Source: Hetaerina americana (taxonomy: Eukaryota; Arthropoda; Insecta; Odonata; Calopterygidae). From it: 64,000 bases of DNA. The notes beneath the pieces are model-generated. The model did not search any database and was not told the DNA's origin. It was given only the letters and a program-made list of their open reading frames with translations. The DNA lies in the NCBI GenBank assembly GCA_022747635.1, contig JAKTNV010000002.1, positions 112,118,869 through 112,182,868 of the forward strand. The letters run 5' to 3'. This document shows positions 22,187 to 34,762 of the stretch, in pieces. The translations under genes were made by a program, and so were the position numbers. Position 1 is the first letter of the stretch. Each line of letters opens with the position of its first letter.

Positions 22187-25100
22187 GCGAGAGAAAATAA
22201 AAAATGCTAAGATAGAACACAAAGAAGAGGACAAATTGCTTGACGTTACGACAGCACGAGCTGTTAGCTCAGAATAGTAGACATTACTGACAGTCACCAT
22301 TGCCATGAGCAGCTTCCTTTTTTTCCATCTTATGTTTTAAGGTTCGCTTATCCTAAGTTAAGCATAGTTCCGCCCATTTGGAGTCCATAATAACTACCCT
22401 TTCCAAGTCCTTCTTCCCATAAGTCGTCCATAAAAGAGTACGCTCATCTTCGGATCTGGTGTCTGAAATAAAAAAGTGCAAAAATGAAGGAATATCTTAT
22501 TTTTTACGAAAAACTAATATATGACAGATTATTCTAATACTTTTGCTACTGCATGAAACGACATGGAATTGATTGTGTTTGTCTGTATAATTCATTCAAG
22601 CAATATACATTTTAATGTTTTCGTTCAGTTTGGGTAAAGATGCCGAAGAGTAACTTTGGTCAGAGGTCGAAAGCAGAGGACGCCGGGCATCGACTCACGC
22701 GCCATCTACTCCACCCGCTTTTCGGATTCCCTAAGGGAGACCAATTACCTGTACCTGTCCTATTTCGCGTTCCGCTATTCGAGGTCGACCAGGGTTGATT
22801 CAATTACTTGATGTGTCTTAAATCACTGTTAATGACTTCATTTAATAAACACCGTGTGGTTTTAACATTCAATTGCAATCATTAATCAATTGGTCACCAG
22901 TCACTTCTAAGTGGGCAACCACACGACCAATACTAGGTCAGTGATGAGCATATTGCCACATGTAACAGGGCAACCTATTGTTAGCCGGGTTCGCTTCGTG
23001 TTTTCCCTCTGCATCCCGACCCTGCCGCCAATTCGCCGCCTGCCCGTGTTCGGTCCGCGCCAATCGTTTGTGTCATCGGATATTTTTTTCTTACGTCTTT
23101 TCATTTTCCTAATGCTCGAGTCGTCATAGATGATGCTCTCCTATCGTAGAACTTACGGATTTCACGTGTGGAAAAAGGGTTCCTATATGTACGTATGGCC
23201 CATGGTGAAAGGCAGCAGTTTCTCTCGGTCTGTATCGGTCTGTGCCACCATTAGGCACTGGTGGCACAGACCGAGTGGGTCGACCTAGCATCAGCTGTCA
23301 CAGCTGCGTGCGAGAGTCAAGTGCACGGTATTGGCCGCAGTACTGCGATGTGGAAGACAACGGGAAACCACCACAATAGTCTCCCAAGAATATGCAGCCT
23401 TGACTTTAATAATAAATAAAATAGAATGGGAAGATTTGTGCTGCGGTAAACTAATTCCAGGATTGAAATACTAAAAAAAAGTCAGAGTCGCTTTCTCTTA
23501 ATATTTGAATATGATCTCGCCTGCCATTCTAATGCCGGGGTTAAAATCGACCCCACCCCAACCTCTGTCATTTCACTTTAAAAATCGTTTATATCCTGTA
23601 GTTCCTCTGTTTGTCTTCGTTTTTTTTAATAGCTGGGATAATCGATGTTTCGCTTCTTTCGATCTTCTCTACTCGATCGGTTAAGGGTTCTGTGCATGGG
23701 CCGAACCGACTCGTTCGGAATGAAAGAAAGGAAATTGGAAGGCCAGGTTTCTCACCCGACTCAGATTATTCCGGCATCTCGTTCCAAATTGACTTAGCTT
23801 GCCTTCGCCTTTCTGCTTGCCTCCCCGCGGATGGAGAAAATGCCTCGGGTGCCACTCTATGCGGACGAGGTAGGCCGCGCCTTTGTGTGTGAGTGGTAGG
23901 TGCGGCAAAGGGTGTGTGCGTGTGTCAGCGAGCGCCGGCCGCGTTTCGTTTGTCTGCTGCATCCCCCGTGGCGATCGCCTTGTCGCACGAAAGGGGGCGT
24001 GGTCCTGGTGGGGGAAGGGGGAGGGGGCCCGCGCCGAGAGTTTCCGATGGTTAGAGACGAAAGGGCTCGTCATCACTCCTTCCCCTCTCTTGACCTAATT
24101 CTTCCTTCACCTCCCCTCCCCCCGCAATTCGGGAACAGCAATTTGAAATCCAACGGTCGGGACATGTTTCCGGTTTGAGTTTTATCGGCGATTCGAATCA
24201 ATTTTTACAAAATTGTCCTTCAGAATGTGTTGGCAATCCAATTAGTAGAGTTTGTGGAGGTGGAGACCGGAAGGGCCGGGTTCAATTCTGGGGGACGCCT
24301 GTCATATCACCCCCAGCTCCCCTAAAATCGGGTGATTTCTCGGTCGCAATTAGCAGGTGACCGGTGGATCTCCAGTCTGCAAATCCAGTGAACGAGCCTT
24401 CCGAATGCCATTGCGATTGTGGATATATCGGTGACTCTTCGTGTACGAGACGGTGGCGTGCGTATTTCCGCACAGATCTCTGGGACTCCATCTCTCAGCG
24501 ATGCAAGCCAAGCGACTTATCGTACGTCCCATGAAGCGATTGTATTTTTAATGGACAAAAACGAGAGTAATGCGAAATGAGCGAGTGGTAGATATTGAAA
24601 CGGATATAATATCATTTATTGCAAGGGGTTTGTGTGAGCCACCCACGAGAAGTATGGACTCGCTGTTTTGAGAAACGGGTCCTCATGCAGACTCTCAAAG
24701 GGATTTCGTCCACCAGTGAGATCGGAAGATCAAGTAGATTTTTAATCAACTATTGAAAATGAAAAACCATCCAGAGGAGGCTTGGAGTACACTTATTTAC
24801 TGGAATATCAAAACTAACTTCGATTTAGTGAAAATGTTTTAGTTTTGATAAATGCATGTATTTGAATCTGTACATTTTACGGTCTTGGAGAAAAAAAGGG
24901 ATTGCGTTTTTCTTAATAAAAAGCAAGGTTGATGTTAGGCCAAGAATCTAAATTAGCGGTACCTCGTCGGTATCCAGGTGAGACTGGGAAGTATCCAGAC
25001 TCATTAATACTATATTCTACTCGATGTGAACAACTATCGACCCGACTTTGTAAACTTATCGATTACCCACCACACCTCGAATTCTCGAATCACCTTTTAT

Positions 25101-25334
25101 CACGATTTGTGGCCGTTAAATGTGATGCACGAGTATGACGACAACTCATAATATTACATAGCTACATTAATCAATTTCAATGTTGCGTTAAGTATGATTT
25201 AGTAACAATTGATTATCCAAAGAAGCGTGATTACATTCGTTCAAGCCTGCTATTGAAAATTATTCAGTGGGTGAATCGAGCTGTGAGAAATCGCGAAATG
25301 TGTTTTCCGCCCAGTTTTTGCCTCCCTTTTTATT
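22187..25334. other. Noncoding
   Basis: No supported gene. GC-rich with strand bias at about 23840-24125. At 24240-24310 a B-box-like CCGGGTTCAATTCTGG hints at a decayed tRNA-derived repeat, but no second copy was seen. A perfect hairpin at 23235-23274 is listed separately. Confidence 0.45.
23235..23274. repeat. Perfect short inverted repeat (15-bp stem, 10-nt loop)
   Basis: TCGGTCTGTGCCACC is followed by a 10-base loop and then its exact reverse complement GGTGGCACAGACCGA. A partial extra copy of the left half (CTCGGTCTGTATCGGTCTG) sits just upstream. The stem is GC-rich and shows no decay. Its role is unknown. Confidence 0.85.
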
Positions 25335-25548
25335 CGCTTTTTATTTATTTATTTATTTTATTTATTCAGTATTAGTCCGAAAACAGCACATTTTGGCCTT
25401 TACATCGAACTATTAACAACGATAACAATGGTCACATTTATACACACCCAAGCCCTAGATGGAGGGAAACTCACCCAGGCGGGAATCGAACCCGCGACCC
25501 TTGGAATGGCAGACGAAGACGTTACTCCGCCGCCACCGGGGTCGGCTT
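25335..25548 (-). repeat. tRNA-derived SINE
   Basis: On the - strand it starts GCCGACCCCGGTGGCGGCGG (25548 downward), has a B-box GCGGGTTCGATTCCCGCC at about 25496-25479, then a tRNA-unrelated body. It ends in an (AATA)n-type tail (25335-25365 on the + strand as TTTATTTATTTA). Head, body and simple A-rich tail are the standard layout of a tRNA-derived SINE. The A-box is weak, so the parental tRNA cannot be named. Confidence 0.72.
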
Positions 25549-26136
25549 TCGTGCTTCTTCCGCATTTTTCATTCCGTGTCGCTGATGGGTTGAATTGCGA
25601 AATAGATCTTCGCTTCAAAAGAAACAAAAAATCGATGGTCCATTTTGGAAACTTAAAAAAAATGTCTCCGAAATCGAATGAGTTAGAGAAACTGCCGTCC
25701 TTTGTAATATTTCCGTGGCGTGCTCTGTGTATGCGCGTACATTCATTTTAAAAGTTTCGCTAATTGCCTTTATTTTTTGACGTTGGCTTCATTCCAGCGT
25801 CGATCCTCGTGTTTCAACAGGCTCTCGTCCTAGATTTTCTTGCGACGGTCTTTTATTTTTATTACGTATTTCGCGATCTGATATTTCTCTTCTGCTCGTC
25901 CCTTTTTCGCAGTATTTCGAACGGTCTCGAAATAAATTCCGTGCGAGTCCTCATTAACGTGAAAGGCCCTTTACTGGAATGCTGGAATGTGCAAGCTTCT
26001 TTAGAGCATGCACGGCATATTTATTTTCGCGAGGAATAATGTCTGAGTGGAGTGGCCCGCCTCAGATGTGAAGCACGTTGCCATTTTCTGTGATTCTCGT
26101 CCCTCGGGAGTGTGGAGGTGAATTCTTCTTAGTTTA
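25549..26136. other. Noncoding
   Basis: No supported feature. Confidence 0.4.
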
Positions 26137-26139
26137 ATG

Positions 26140-26775
26140 TGCGATGGGAGACCAGAAAGTAACCTCCGTTGCGCCATTCCAATATACGCCGGAATAAATG
26201 CAAAAAATTTATTATTTTCACCTAAAAAATATAAAGCTCTGCTCCTTTACATGTATTCGCCAAACATATTTATACATTTTTCATATCTCTGGACTAGTTT
26301 ACAAATTCCCTTAGCATTAAATTCTGCCTCGCTGAACATCGCAGCCAACCGATTTTGGCGTCTTGAAGTTCCTCGTCGAGACGAGGACAAAATATTTGCT
26401 GTAGCAAAACATTTATCAGTCATCTTTCCATGCAGCAGAGCCGTTGGAAATCTGTGCAAAACTCTCTAAAGATTTCAACTATCGTAAAACTCTGGTTTTC
26501 ACGAACTTCTTCGTCAATTTTCAGGTTCAGTTCATTGTTCGCCAAAGACGGGCGGCCACTTCTGTCGTCATCATGGACAAATGTCCGTTCCCTCTTAAAC
26601 TAACGGCACCAGTGACTCACAGCTTTTGTCACTTGTCACATTTGGTCCGTACAGAGCACAAATGTCCCGTTGAAGAATGTCAGCAGCTTTTTGAAGCTTT
26701 CTCATCGATAAAAACCTTATCACCGAACGATCTTCACATTTGGCGGGAGTATCAATTGCAAGCAAGTTAATAAAT
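26140..26775 (-). pseudogene. mariner-type transposon, internally deleted (family M4)
   Basis: The left end AGACCAGAAAGTAACCTCCG (from about 26149) is a mariner-style terminal sequence. On the - strand at 26350-26245 it reads EAEFNAKGICKLVQRYEKCI, then NMFGEYM. This is the last part of a mariner transposase whose relatives end GIQKLVPRYEKCLN. Nearer 26770-26500 the - strand has decayed N-terminal sequence (RSVIRFLSMRKLQKAADI and WPPVFGEQ followed by TEPEN, corresponding to GRPSLANNELNLK in relatives). The catalytic core between them is missing. No second terminal repeat was found. Confidence 0.8.
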
Positions 26776-27508
26776 TTTTTTATCCTAGCAACTACTCCCT
26801 CGTTGATACGTATTTAAACCTACATTAATCCCTTCGCTTGAGGATAGTTCCGAGTTTGCCGTGGGGCTCCACGAGGAATGTGATGTTTGTTTTTTCCTCC
26901 ACGAGTCAAAAGGTGAGCACTGGAGCGCTCTCAAGAGCAGGCTCAATGCATGGAAGGAAAATGAAATTGAATTACCCCAGGTACTAGCATTTTAGACTGA
27001 GGGAAATAAAAGTCTGTCTTTCAAGAGAGGTGGGGGGGGGTGGGAATTAACGGAAAGGGCGAGGGGAGGCTGAGGCTCAATGGGGTCGCACAATGGACCG
27101 TGGCGCGTGCAAGGGGTGGGCGTGTGCTGATTCTCCGTCTTTCAGTGGGAATACAAAGAGCACTCGAGGGGGCGATTCCTAGTAATTGCGGTCAGCCGGC
27201 GGATTCGAACTTTTTAAGTCTCCGACTCGAATAATTATAATGTGATCAAGCTATGTGGCACGGCATTGTATTTATATAATCGTGTAGAACACACGGAGGG
27301 GTGCTTGCTTGTTTTGACGGTTTAGGCGTGACGGAGAGAAGAGAGGAAGAAGAATTCACTTGTCAGCTGTCAATAAGGAGGGTGGAGAGCCCGAATATTC
27401 ATTTATGAACATATCTACTTTCTTTTACTGGACCTACTCTCAAGTCATTGTTTGAACGTTTGTATTATCGCCGAATGGATTTTTCCAGCAACTCTAGTAC
27501 TATTACGC

Positions 27509-27514
<6 letters not shown>
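26776..27514. other. Noncoding
   Basis: No supported feature. Confidence 0.4.
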
Positions 27515-27575
<61 letters not shown>

Positions 27576-27604
27576 TGCTTATATACGTATATATATATAT
27601 ATGT
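27515..27604. repeat. (TA)n microsatellite
   Basis: Nearly pure TA tract with a GCGTGC interruption. It lies immediately left of palindrome P5. Confidence 0.96.
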
Positions 27605-27626
27605 ACACACAAACACACGGAAATAG

Positions 27627-27895
27627 AAATAAGGAAAAGGTATAGGAACAAATATTAAGGACGAACACAGGAGAGGTCGGGAAGGCGGAATCAAGCAGAT
27701 CATAAGTGTAAAAATATTTCCCTTACCGGGACTTGAGCACAGGATCTTTCCACTTGTCGGAAGATCGGAAAGATCCGGTGTTCAAGTCCCGATCAAGGAA
27801 ATAACTTTACACTTGTGATCTGCTTGATTCCGCCTTCCCCATCTCTCCTGTGTTCGTCCTTTAGATGTGTTCCTATCCGTTTTCCTTATATCTCT
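27627..27895. repeat. Palindromic element P5 with tRNA-like T-arm sequence (about 125-nt arms)
   Basis: The left arm (about 27627-27750) and right arm (about 27769-27895) are near-perfect reverse complements. For example, GCGGAATCAAGCAGATCA on the left matches GATCTGCTTGATTCCGC on the right. The loop is about 18 nt. The right arm contains GTTCAAGTCCCGATCAAGG, then AAATAACTTTACACT. This parallels GTTCGAATCCCGGTCAAGG, then CGAATGATTTTTACAC, in the tRNA-like repeat at 49276-49312. P5 therefore appears to be a fourth, more palindromic relative of that family. (TA)n tracts flank it (27515-27604 and 27945-28066). Confidence 0.78.
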
Positions 27896-27944
27896 TTCCA
27901 TGTGAATGAATATTTGTTCGCCATATGGTGGGATTTCGTGTTTT

Positions 27945-28024
27945 TATATATATAAATATATATGTATATATATATATATATATGTATATATATAATATGT
28001 ACTAGTGGACTGAGACAAAAACAG

Positions 28025-28066
<42 letters not shown>
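27945..28066. repeat. (TA)n microsatellites
   Basis: Two TA-rich tracts (about 27945-27992 and 28027-28066) lie just right of palindrome P5. Confidence 0.94.
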
Positions 28067-29160
28067 GAAACGTAGAACTATTATGAACGAGAAGCAGCAA
28101 CCAACCCAATACATTTTTGAAATCCAATTCTATCATCATAGAGTGTAACCCTGTTCCCTTGTTGGTAAAAACGGAACAATTGATTGGCTGTTTTTTCTAC
28201 TGTTGGCATAATGGAAGAGAGACCCGTTTACTGATTGGCTTAACTTGAGAGATGCTACAATTTCAGTTTGCATCGAGTCCAACTTGAGCTCTCAATTTGT
28301 TTTAAAAAGGAAGATGCCTTTGGTCGCGTGGAGGCGTGCTACTCCGCCGAATACGCATCGCCGGATGCTTCAAATTTAATTGTGTCACGGGGGAAGATAT
28401 CGCTCGAGGAATTTCCGTGGAGTCGCTCCTGATCAGAGATATGATGATGGTGGTGCTAAATGTTCCCGACGCTCTAGGTGGTGTTCTTCCCTCGAGGATT
28501 AAGTGTTTCCGTGTTCGCCGTGATCGTTAATTCGGAGCCCAAACGGCGAGACATGAGACATTGACGGTGCTTTTGGGAGATTGCTGGCCGGGTCGAACAC
28601 ACTCCGGAAGCATGGAATTCCACGGGCGACTACTCTTGGCAATTTTCGTGGACTTCACGGGAATTCCCACGAATCCTCCTGTGTTTGCCCTCCAATCAAA
28701 TCGGAGCGATAAACGAAAGCTTCTGTCGACCCAGATGACAAAGGTATCGACGCAAAGATTATGGAAAACACACGACAGAGGAACTACAGATCGTGTGGGC
28801 TTTGAGGTGTTGGTTTTTTCTTAATAAACGAAAGGAAATTCAAATGGAAAACTTCCTATTCTTTTTATTGACTTGCGTGTGGAACAGAATTCCATCCATT
28901 CGAGGAATTTGCGTGAATCTGCGATTGGAAAAGATGAGGTTATTCTGTCGACTCAAATATTTACATGGTTCATTATGAAAGTAATGCGCATGTTTTTCTT
29001 GTGACGCGACCATTCATGGTAGCGCGGTAAAACCCGTCGGGAAATGTGGCGAAGGGCCTACCCTTTCAACGCACCCGATTGTCAGTTTGCTCCGAGCAGT
29101 CTGAGCGGAAAGACGTTCCTCCGCATTTGTTTTTGACCTTGTAACAAGGCGCGATGGAGC
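28067..29160. other. Noncoding
   Basis: No supported gene or repeat. Confidence 0.4.
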
Positions 29161-29455
29161 GCCCAGCCACTCGCCACATACCCCCAGCCACACGTCCTTC
29201 ATCGTTACCAACTTCCTGGCCCGAAGCCCGGTGGTCCCCCAGCCCCCTTACAGTCCCGGCTTGGCTCCGTGCGACTTTTTTTTCTCTCCCCGATTGAAGG
29301 GAGAGCTGAAAGAAAAGCAATTGGAGACCGTGTAAAACGTCCAAAAGCATATTACAGCGTTCCCGAGAGAAATTCCCGTCGATGAGTTCAAGGGTGCCTT
29401 CCAGACCCTGCAGACACGCATCCGCAAGTGTATTGATGCAGGGGGAGAGTATTAA
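29161..29455 (+). pseudogene. mariner transposase C-terminal fragment (family M5)
   Basis: From about 29161 the + strand reads TPSHTSFIVTNFLARSPVV, then PQPPYSPGLAPCDFFFSPRL and KGELKEKQLETV, followed by an in-frame TAA at 29333-29335. It continues NVQKHITAFPREIPVDEFKG, then TLQTRIRKCIDAGGEYF, to a stop at 29453-29455. This is the C-terminal third of a mariner transposase. The third catalytic acid is retained (the D of LAPCDFF, 29272-29274), but the earlier two are absent and the internal stop breaks the frame. Confidence 0.93.
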
Positions 29456-32400
29456 TTAAATATTGGCAATTCGCCTCTAAATGTTTATATTATTTTGTGG
29501 AAAATTGCTAATTTTTAATTAATCATGATATTCCACCCTATCACGTCTGAAACGTCTCTTTTAATTTTTTTTACGGGGAGAGTATTTTGAAGAATTTTAG
29601 GCATTTTTGCGAATACGATTGATAAATATATTTTTCCACATAGAATGCGCATTGTTTTCATAGTGGGCCCCGTATTTGGGATAAGAAATTCATTTAGATG
29701 CAAACACAAATTATAAAACATTTCGTGGAAGGAGATAGAAAGCATCCACTTGGAAATATGTGTATTAAAATTGCGATTTATCACCCATTTTCAAGAAGTA
29801 TTGACCAGATTTTAATTTTTAACTTTGAAGCAAGTGTATTCGAATGTTTGTGTGGCATTTTTACTTTATTAAACGAATAAATTTATTGATTTATTTGTGC
29901 GAAATTGAAAATAATTGTATTATTTTCTCGGAACCCGCCCCAAGTTTCGGCAGCTGGTGCACTTAATCTATTGATTGAAATATTTGGATATACTTGTCGA
30001 GAGAAACGGGAGACAAGGAGTTTGGGGATGAAAATTATATTTGAAATACAATTGTACGGACAGTAGAATTTTTGCATTGGGGAATGGATGCGTGCACTTA
30101 GTGACAGAGGGACTTATAGGCAGAGAGATGACGGTTCTAGCCCTACCCCCGCCGCGCTAGGTCGAAGCGTAAGTTACTTCCTTGACAGCCCTCTTAACTT
30201 GGCATCTGTGGTGTTGATCTTTGTCTCTTTGCCCACCAAACGTTTCATTCTCCGGCAGACTATCTTAGATATGGTATAAATAAAACCAGAATCTGTTCCC
30301 CAATCGTATTAATCGTTGACCTGAGTGTGGTGTGTGAGGAAAAGCGCGCTGATCGCACCAGTTACTCGTGGGCCGCGTTTGTTGGTGCTCGCGTGTGTGT
30401 TAACCTGCTGCAGCCGCGCGCGTAATGTAATCGGGAGGCGTCGATCGATTGGTCGGGCAGGGGCGGGGGCTGGGGGGGTGTGGTGGAAGTGCCCCATCCC
30501 CTTCCGCCCCCTCGTCGCCGTTGAGAGGGGTCCTTCGCCAAATTGAAAGTGCCACCCTCCCGTCCTGGGGGGGGAGTGTTAGAGGGGGGCGGGGGGGGAA
30601 GGAAAGAAAGAAAGAAAGCACTCGAGACGAAGAGGGTGGGAGATGGCCGCTGAGTGGAGTGACCTGACCCCTCTTTGGCTTGCCCTCTCCTCCCTGCCCC
30701 CCCCCCCGCCGCACCCTCGGAGGCGTCGGATGTTGGCGTGTGTTGGTGTGCGCGCCTCCCCGTCCAACCTCCTTGACCTCTAGGCCCTCCCCCTCCTCCC
30801 CTCCTTCCTCCCTCGGTGGCACAACTCTTTCGCACATTAGAGATGGGACGTATATATGAATTAAGGACGCGTTTTTCGCATTTCTAAAAGTGTTTTTTAA
30901 GGGGAAAATACGGCATCGCTTGAAAAATAGGTAGTTGCTTACGTGCCTCGTGTTGGTACTCTGGCCTTTCAGCACTCACCGCAGTTTGCTAATGTTTGTG
31001 TACTAGATGTTTTGCCAAATTGGGAATAGGGGCTTGTGGGTTCGAACCAAAGGAGAAAGTGTTTTGTCGCTGGAATAGACGCACGCTCTTTTTATCATTT
31101 CAGCACCACGTCGGGCGGTAAAAAGTAAAAAATGTACTGCGGCAGTGCGTGTTTAAGTTAAACATCCGCTTTTATTAAATAAAAAGCTACATTATAAAGT
31201 TTTTATCCGAGTATAGGGTAAAAAAGTATTAATGAATGAGGTATATGTAAAGGTTACATCGGTTCATAAAGGGTTACATGTGCTCTTAACCAAGAAATAC
31301 GTAAAATGTTCGTATTGTTCCCAAAAATAAGAATCTCATGTGAAAGTGTGCGTCAGATTGACAAAAAAGTCTTTTTCCCAGCACCAATAGTACATGCTCC
31401 TCACGTAGCACCCCTCCCTCCCACCCTCCGTCCACCCACTCCCCCACCCTCCACCCTCCCCTCTCGCCCCGTGGCATTCACCCCGTGCCCGAAATTTTAA
31501 GGCGGTGCGGGCCTTGGGGATCGCACCCTGCCCCGAAAGCAACCCACCTCTCCCGATGACACTCGCGGGGGTGAGATGTTTCACAGAGACGGCTTTCAAC
31601 GTTTCGATATCCGGCCTTGATGGTGTCTCCGAAGCACCTTCGCCGCATATTGTTCCGTGATACGTTCAATTAATGAAAACCCTCATCAATTCCTTTTCTT
31701 TCGGAGAATGAATCAGCCGCTCATGATTATAATCAATGTCGCGAAATGAAAAGTTCATCTGAAACTTCTTTTTTGATAAATAATTCGCACAAATGGTGCT
31801 TAGAAAGTAGTGAGATAAATGGCTTATTGTCTGCGCATATTATGAATTTTATCACTCGTGATCATAATGATTCACGATTGTCTTTACTTCCAATGCGTTA
31901 ACGTTGCAATTGTGCAAATAACGTATGGTGAATGTGAAATAATTAGGAAAGGTTGTCGTTTTGGTTATATCCCATAAAATCGGCCCTTACGTTTGTAAAG
32001 CGTCATTTAACTTCTTCGACTCCTTAATTTCATCAGTTTCCTGGAACCAATGTGAGCGGATGACCAACTTGGAAGGGTGTTTTAGGTGGCAGGAGTTTTA
32101 TGGGATTGATTTACGGGGGTCTTAACTTTAATTTCATCCAACCACCTTCTTTCCGCTCCACTCCACCTCATTTCTCCCCGAATTTATAAAACGTTTGCGT
32201 TTTTCCCTTAAAGTGATGTCACATGCTCCGCAAGGCGCGACCTTTCGCCTCTCTATCTTCTCTTAAATCTTTTTTTATGCTAACATTTTCGTGAATTTCT
32301 CCTTCCGTATTATAATCCTTATCTTTGTCCTCCACTCTTTCCTCGCAAATTACTCCGAGAAATATTCCCATGCGCATGCGTTCGTTCAAGTGATCTTATT

Positions 32401-33960
32401 TGTGGATGTTGTCGACAGATGGACCTCTCAAGAACTTCAACTCGGCTTCAACACCATCGATGAAGCTCTACAGGCTTTATCGAAAATGCCAAATGCGCTT
32501 ATTTCTTATTTCGTCATGTTTACGCGACTTGATGCAAACGTACCCCATGTTTTTTTTTTTGTTTTCTCGGAGGAAGATGAAATGTCACTCCAAGTATCAC
32601 GTAGAACCCTTTTCAGAGCGGTAGTGAGCCACACGTGACTCTGTGCCTTACGTGCATTTTTTACCGATGCATTGTGTGTCGATCTCAGAACCCGGTTTTG
32701 ATTTGAATGAAGTGTTTTTTGAGCTAAAAAAGTGTGTTCTGATCCTTAAATTTCGAAAATATTCTACGAGGGAAATTGCCGCTGCTGTGCGGATAACCCA
32801 GTAATTTAGTCTCTGTACAAATTTCGTATAGAAATCGTTTGACGCATGTAGTATAACTGCTGTGCCCAGTGTTGCCAAGTTTCTACTCCTTGAGATGCCT
32901 CTTGGAGGAATGGAATGCTTAAATCTTATTTTTATTCTACACCTAATACTTACCACAGGGAACCTTATCTCAGTGGTAGTAATTTAATTTTGCAACTCCT
33001 TTCAGTATGATTATACATAGGCATTTATTTAATGATGAGGAAACTTAGCATGTCTGTAGTTCACAGAAAATATTTAGTTTAGAATGTTGGAAAATTTAAT
33101 CTTTAATTGCCTTAGTCTTTAGAGTGAAGAATCTTGAAGATTTGAGGGACTGATCTCAACCTTCGTTTCCACATTGGTTCTTCTCTGGCTTATTAATCAT
33201 TGTTATTTCGTTCAGTCTGTTCTCGCAAGTTATATCCTGCAGGAGAAATTATTGAATCATCAATTAACTCTCATTAGCCCAGTGTAATCGTGCATTAGTT
33301 CAAAGCGTGGTTATAGAAGACCGATAAAGTGTCTCAATTCAATGCCGTTGGGGATATTTTTCAAAGGTGAAAAAATTCAGTTGTCCTTTTTTATACGTTA
33401 CTCCTCGATTTACGTGGTTAGTGCGCTAAGTGATTTTTAATGCGTTCACCTTGATGATGTTGTGGTGAAGCCTGCAAAATGAAGTGTAAACGGCGAGTTC
33501 TGGCGAGGATTAATAACTTCTTTTTCCTAAAAGACTGGCGGGATCTCATTCGGCAAATGAATCCTTGCTCACATATCGACGGATCTGGGTCGGAGGGGGA
33601 GGGTGGGGGGGGGGTTGGTGTCCAAAAGTGATCACGCAGTGCGCTGTGGTGGAATTCCCGAATTCATTTCTCCGTTGAAACCTGCTCCGTCCAACTAGGA
33701 ACATAGTTGGGATTTTTTCATGACCTTTCATCATTCGGGAAATCGGTGCGGTTGAGCTGGTGGTCCAATCGACTCGCTTCTTTTTTTCGCTTTCCTGTCT
33801 TCATTCTTCTATTTCCGGTTGGGTGTTCCCGAAAATCATTTCAAACTTTGGTGATAATAATGTTCAATGTTATAAGAGTTAATGTGTGCGTGTGTGGGTG
33901 TATACGATACATAGATATATATTTATTTATATATATGGTATCAATAATAGTATAGTGCAT
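29456..33960. other. Noncoding; GC-rich island at 30370-30840
   Basis: Mostly AT-rich. Positions 30370-30840 form the most GC-rich block of this part, with CG-rich stretches (AGCCGCGCGCGTAAT at 30411) but also strong C/G strand asymmetry and a (GAAA)n tract at 30600-30618. It could be a CpG-containing promoter-like region or simply low-complexity DNA. A 115-codon frame at 32291-32638 with a hydrophobic start has no recognised domain. No gene is supported. Confidence 0.4.
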
Positions 33961-34033
33961 ATATTACCTGTATATATATATATATATATAGATAAGTTAA
34001 TATAGTATATGTATCTGTATGTGTGTATATATG

Positions 34034-34081
<48 letters not shown>

Positions 34082-34083
34082 CA

Positions 34084-34135
<52 letters not shown>

Positions 34136-34283
34136 TGTATGTGTAGATGATTTCGTCGAGGTAACTTGGAAGTGTTGAATAAAAAACTTGGACAGCGACA
34201 AACAATATAAGAACACACAAAAATAACACTCACACGTTATTTCTCAATAATTTCGACGGAATTTAGCTCCGTCTTCATCAGAA

Positions 34284-34334
<51 letters not shown>
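33961..34334. repeat. Element P4 (relative of P3) between two (TA)n tracts
   Basis: (TA)n at about 33975-34132, then GATGATTTCGTCGAGGTAAC (34147) and TTGGACAGCGACAAACAATA (34189), as in P3, then (TA)n at 34287-34334. On the - strand it contains CTGATGA (34281-34275), one extra A, GACGGA/TCCGTC pairing around a 7-nt loop (34273-34255) and GAAA (34254-34251). These are the same core and spacing as P3. Unlike P3 it keeps only one arm, so it is either the simpler form or a truncated copy. Confidence 0.8.
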
Positions 34335-34335
<1 letters not shown>

Positions 34336-34762
34336 TAAAATAGAGTGTTAAATAGAAGGGCGCACATATAGTCGGTGATTGGTTGTTGAGAGGAAGGTGT
34401 CAGCTAATGGGAAGAATTAAGTCTGGGGGGAGGGGTGGTAAAGCTTAAAAAAATATAAGCTAGTTCCAAGAGCCCGGGGATAACGTCCCCGCCGATTAAG
34501 CGTCACCTCTCTTGTCGCTGGACACGCGCTTTTTTTATGAATCGGAATAGTTTTCTCCAATTACGGCCATGGCAGCATCCCTTGTGCTTCCCACGAATTA
34601 GCCACCAATTCCTTTCTTCTGCCTTCTTAGGATTTTCACGGGCATATTCTCTCCTCACACCATGCAGCAGTATTTAAAACTTCGTCGTTAGTCTTCTGTT
34701 CTTTCCAAACTAACATTCTCCATTCTTCTCCTCGCCCACATTTACGAAGTAACCAGTGTACA
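34335..34762. other. Noncoding
   Basis: No supported feature. Confidence 0.4.

Noticed and set aside
24240..24310. tRNA-derived SINE from a B-box-like CCGGGTTCAATTCTGG
   Set aside because: The A-box is unclear, no tail was found and no second copy is in the window.
32291..32638. 115-codon frame with hydrophobic N-terminus
   Set aside because: No domain, no splice signals that fit, and no repeat relation. The hydrophobic start is weak evidence by itself.
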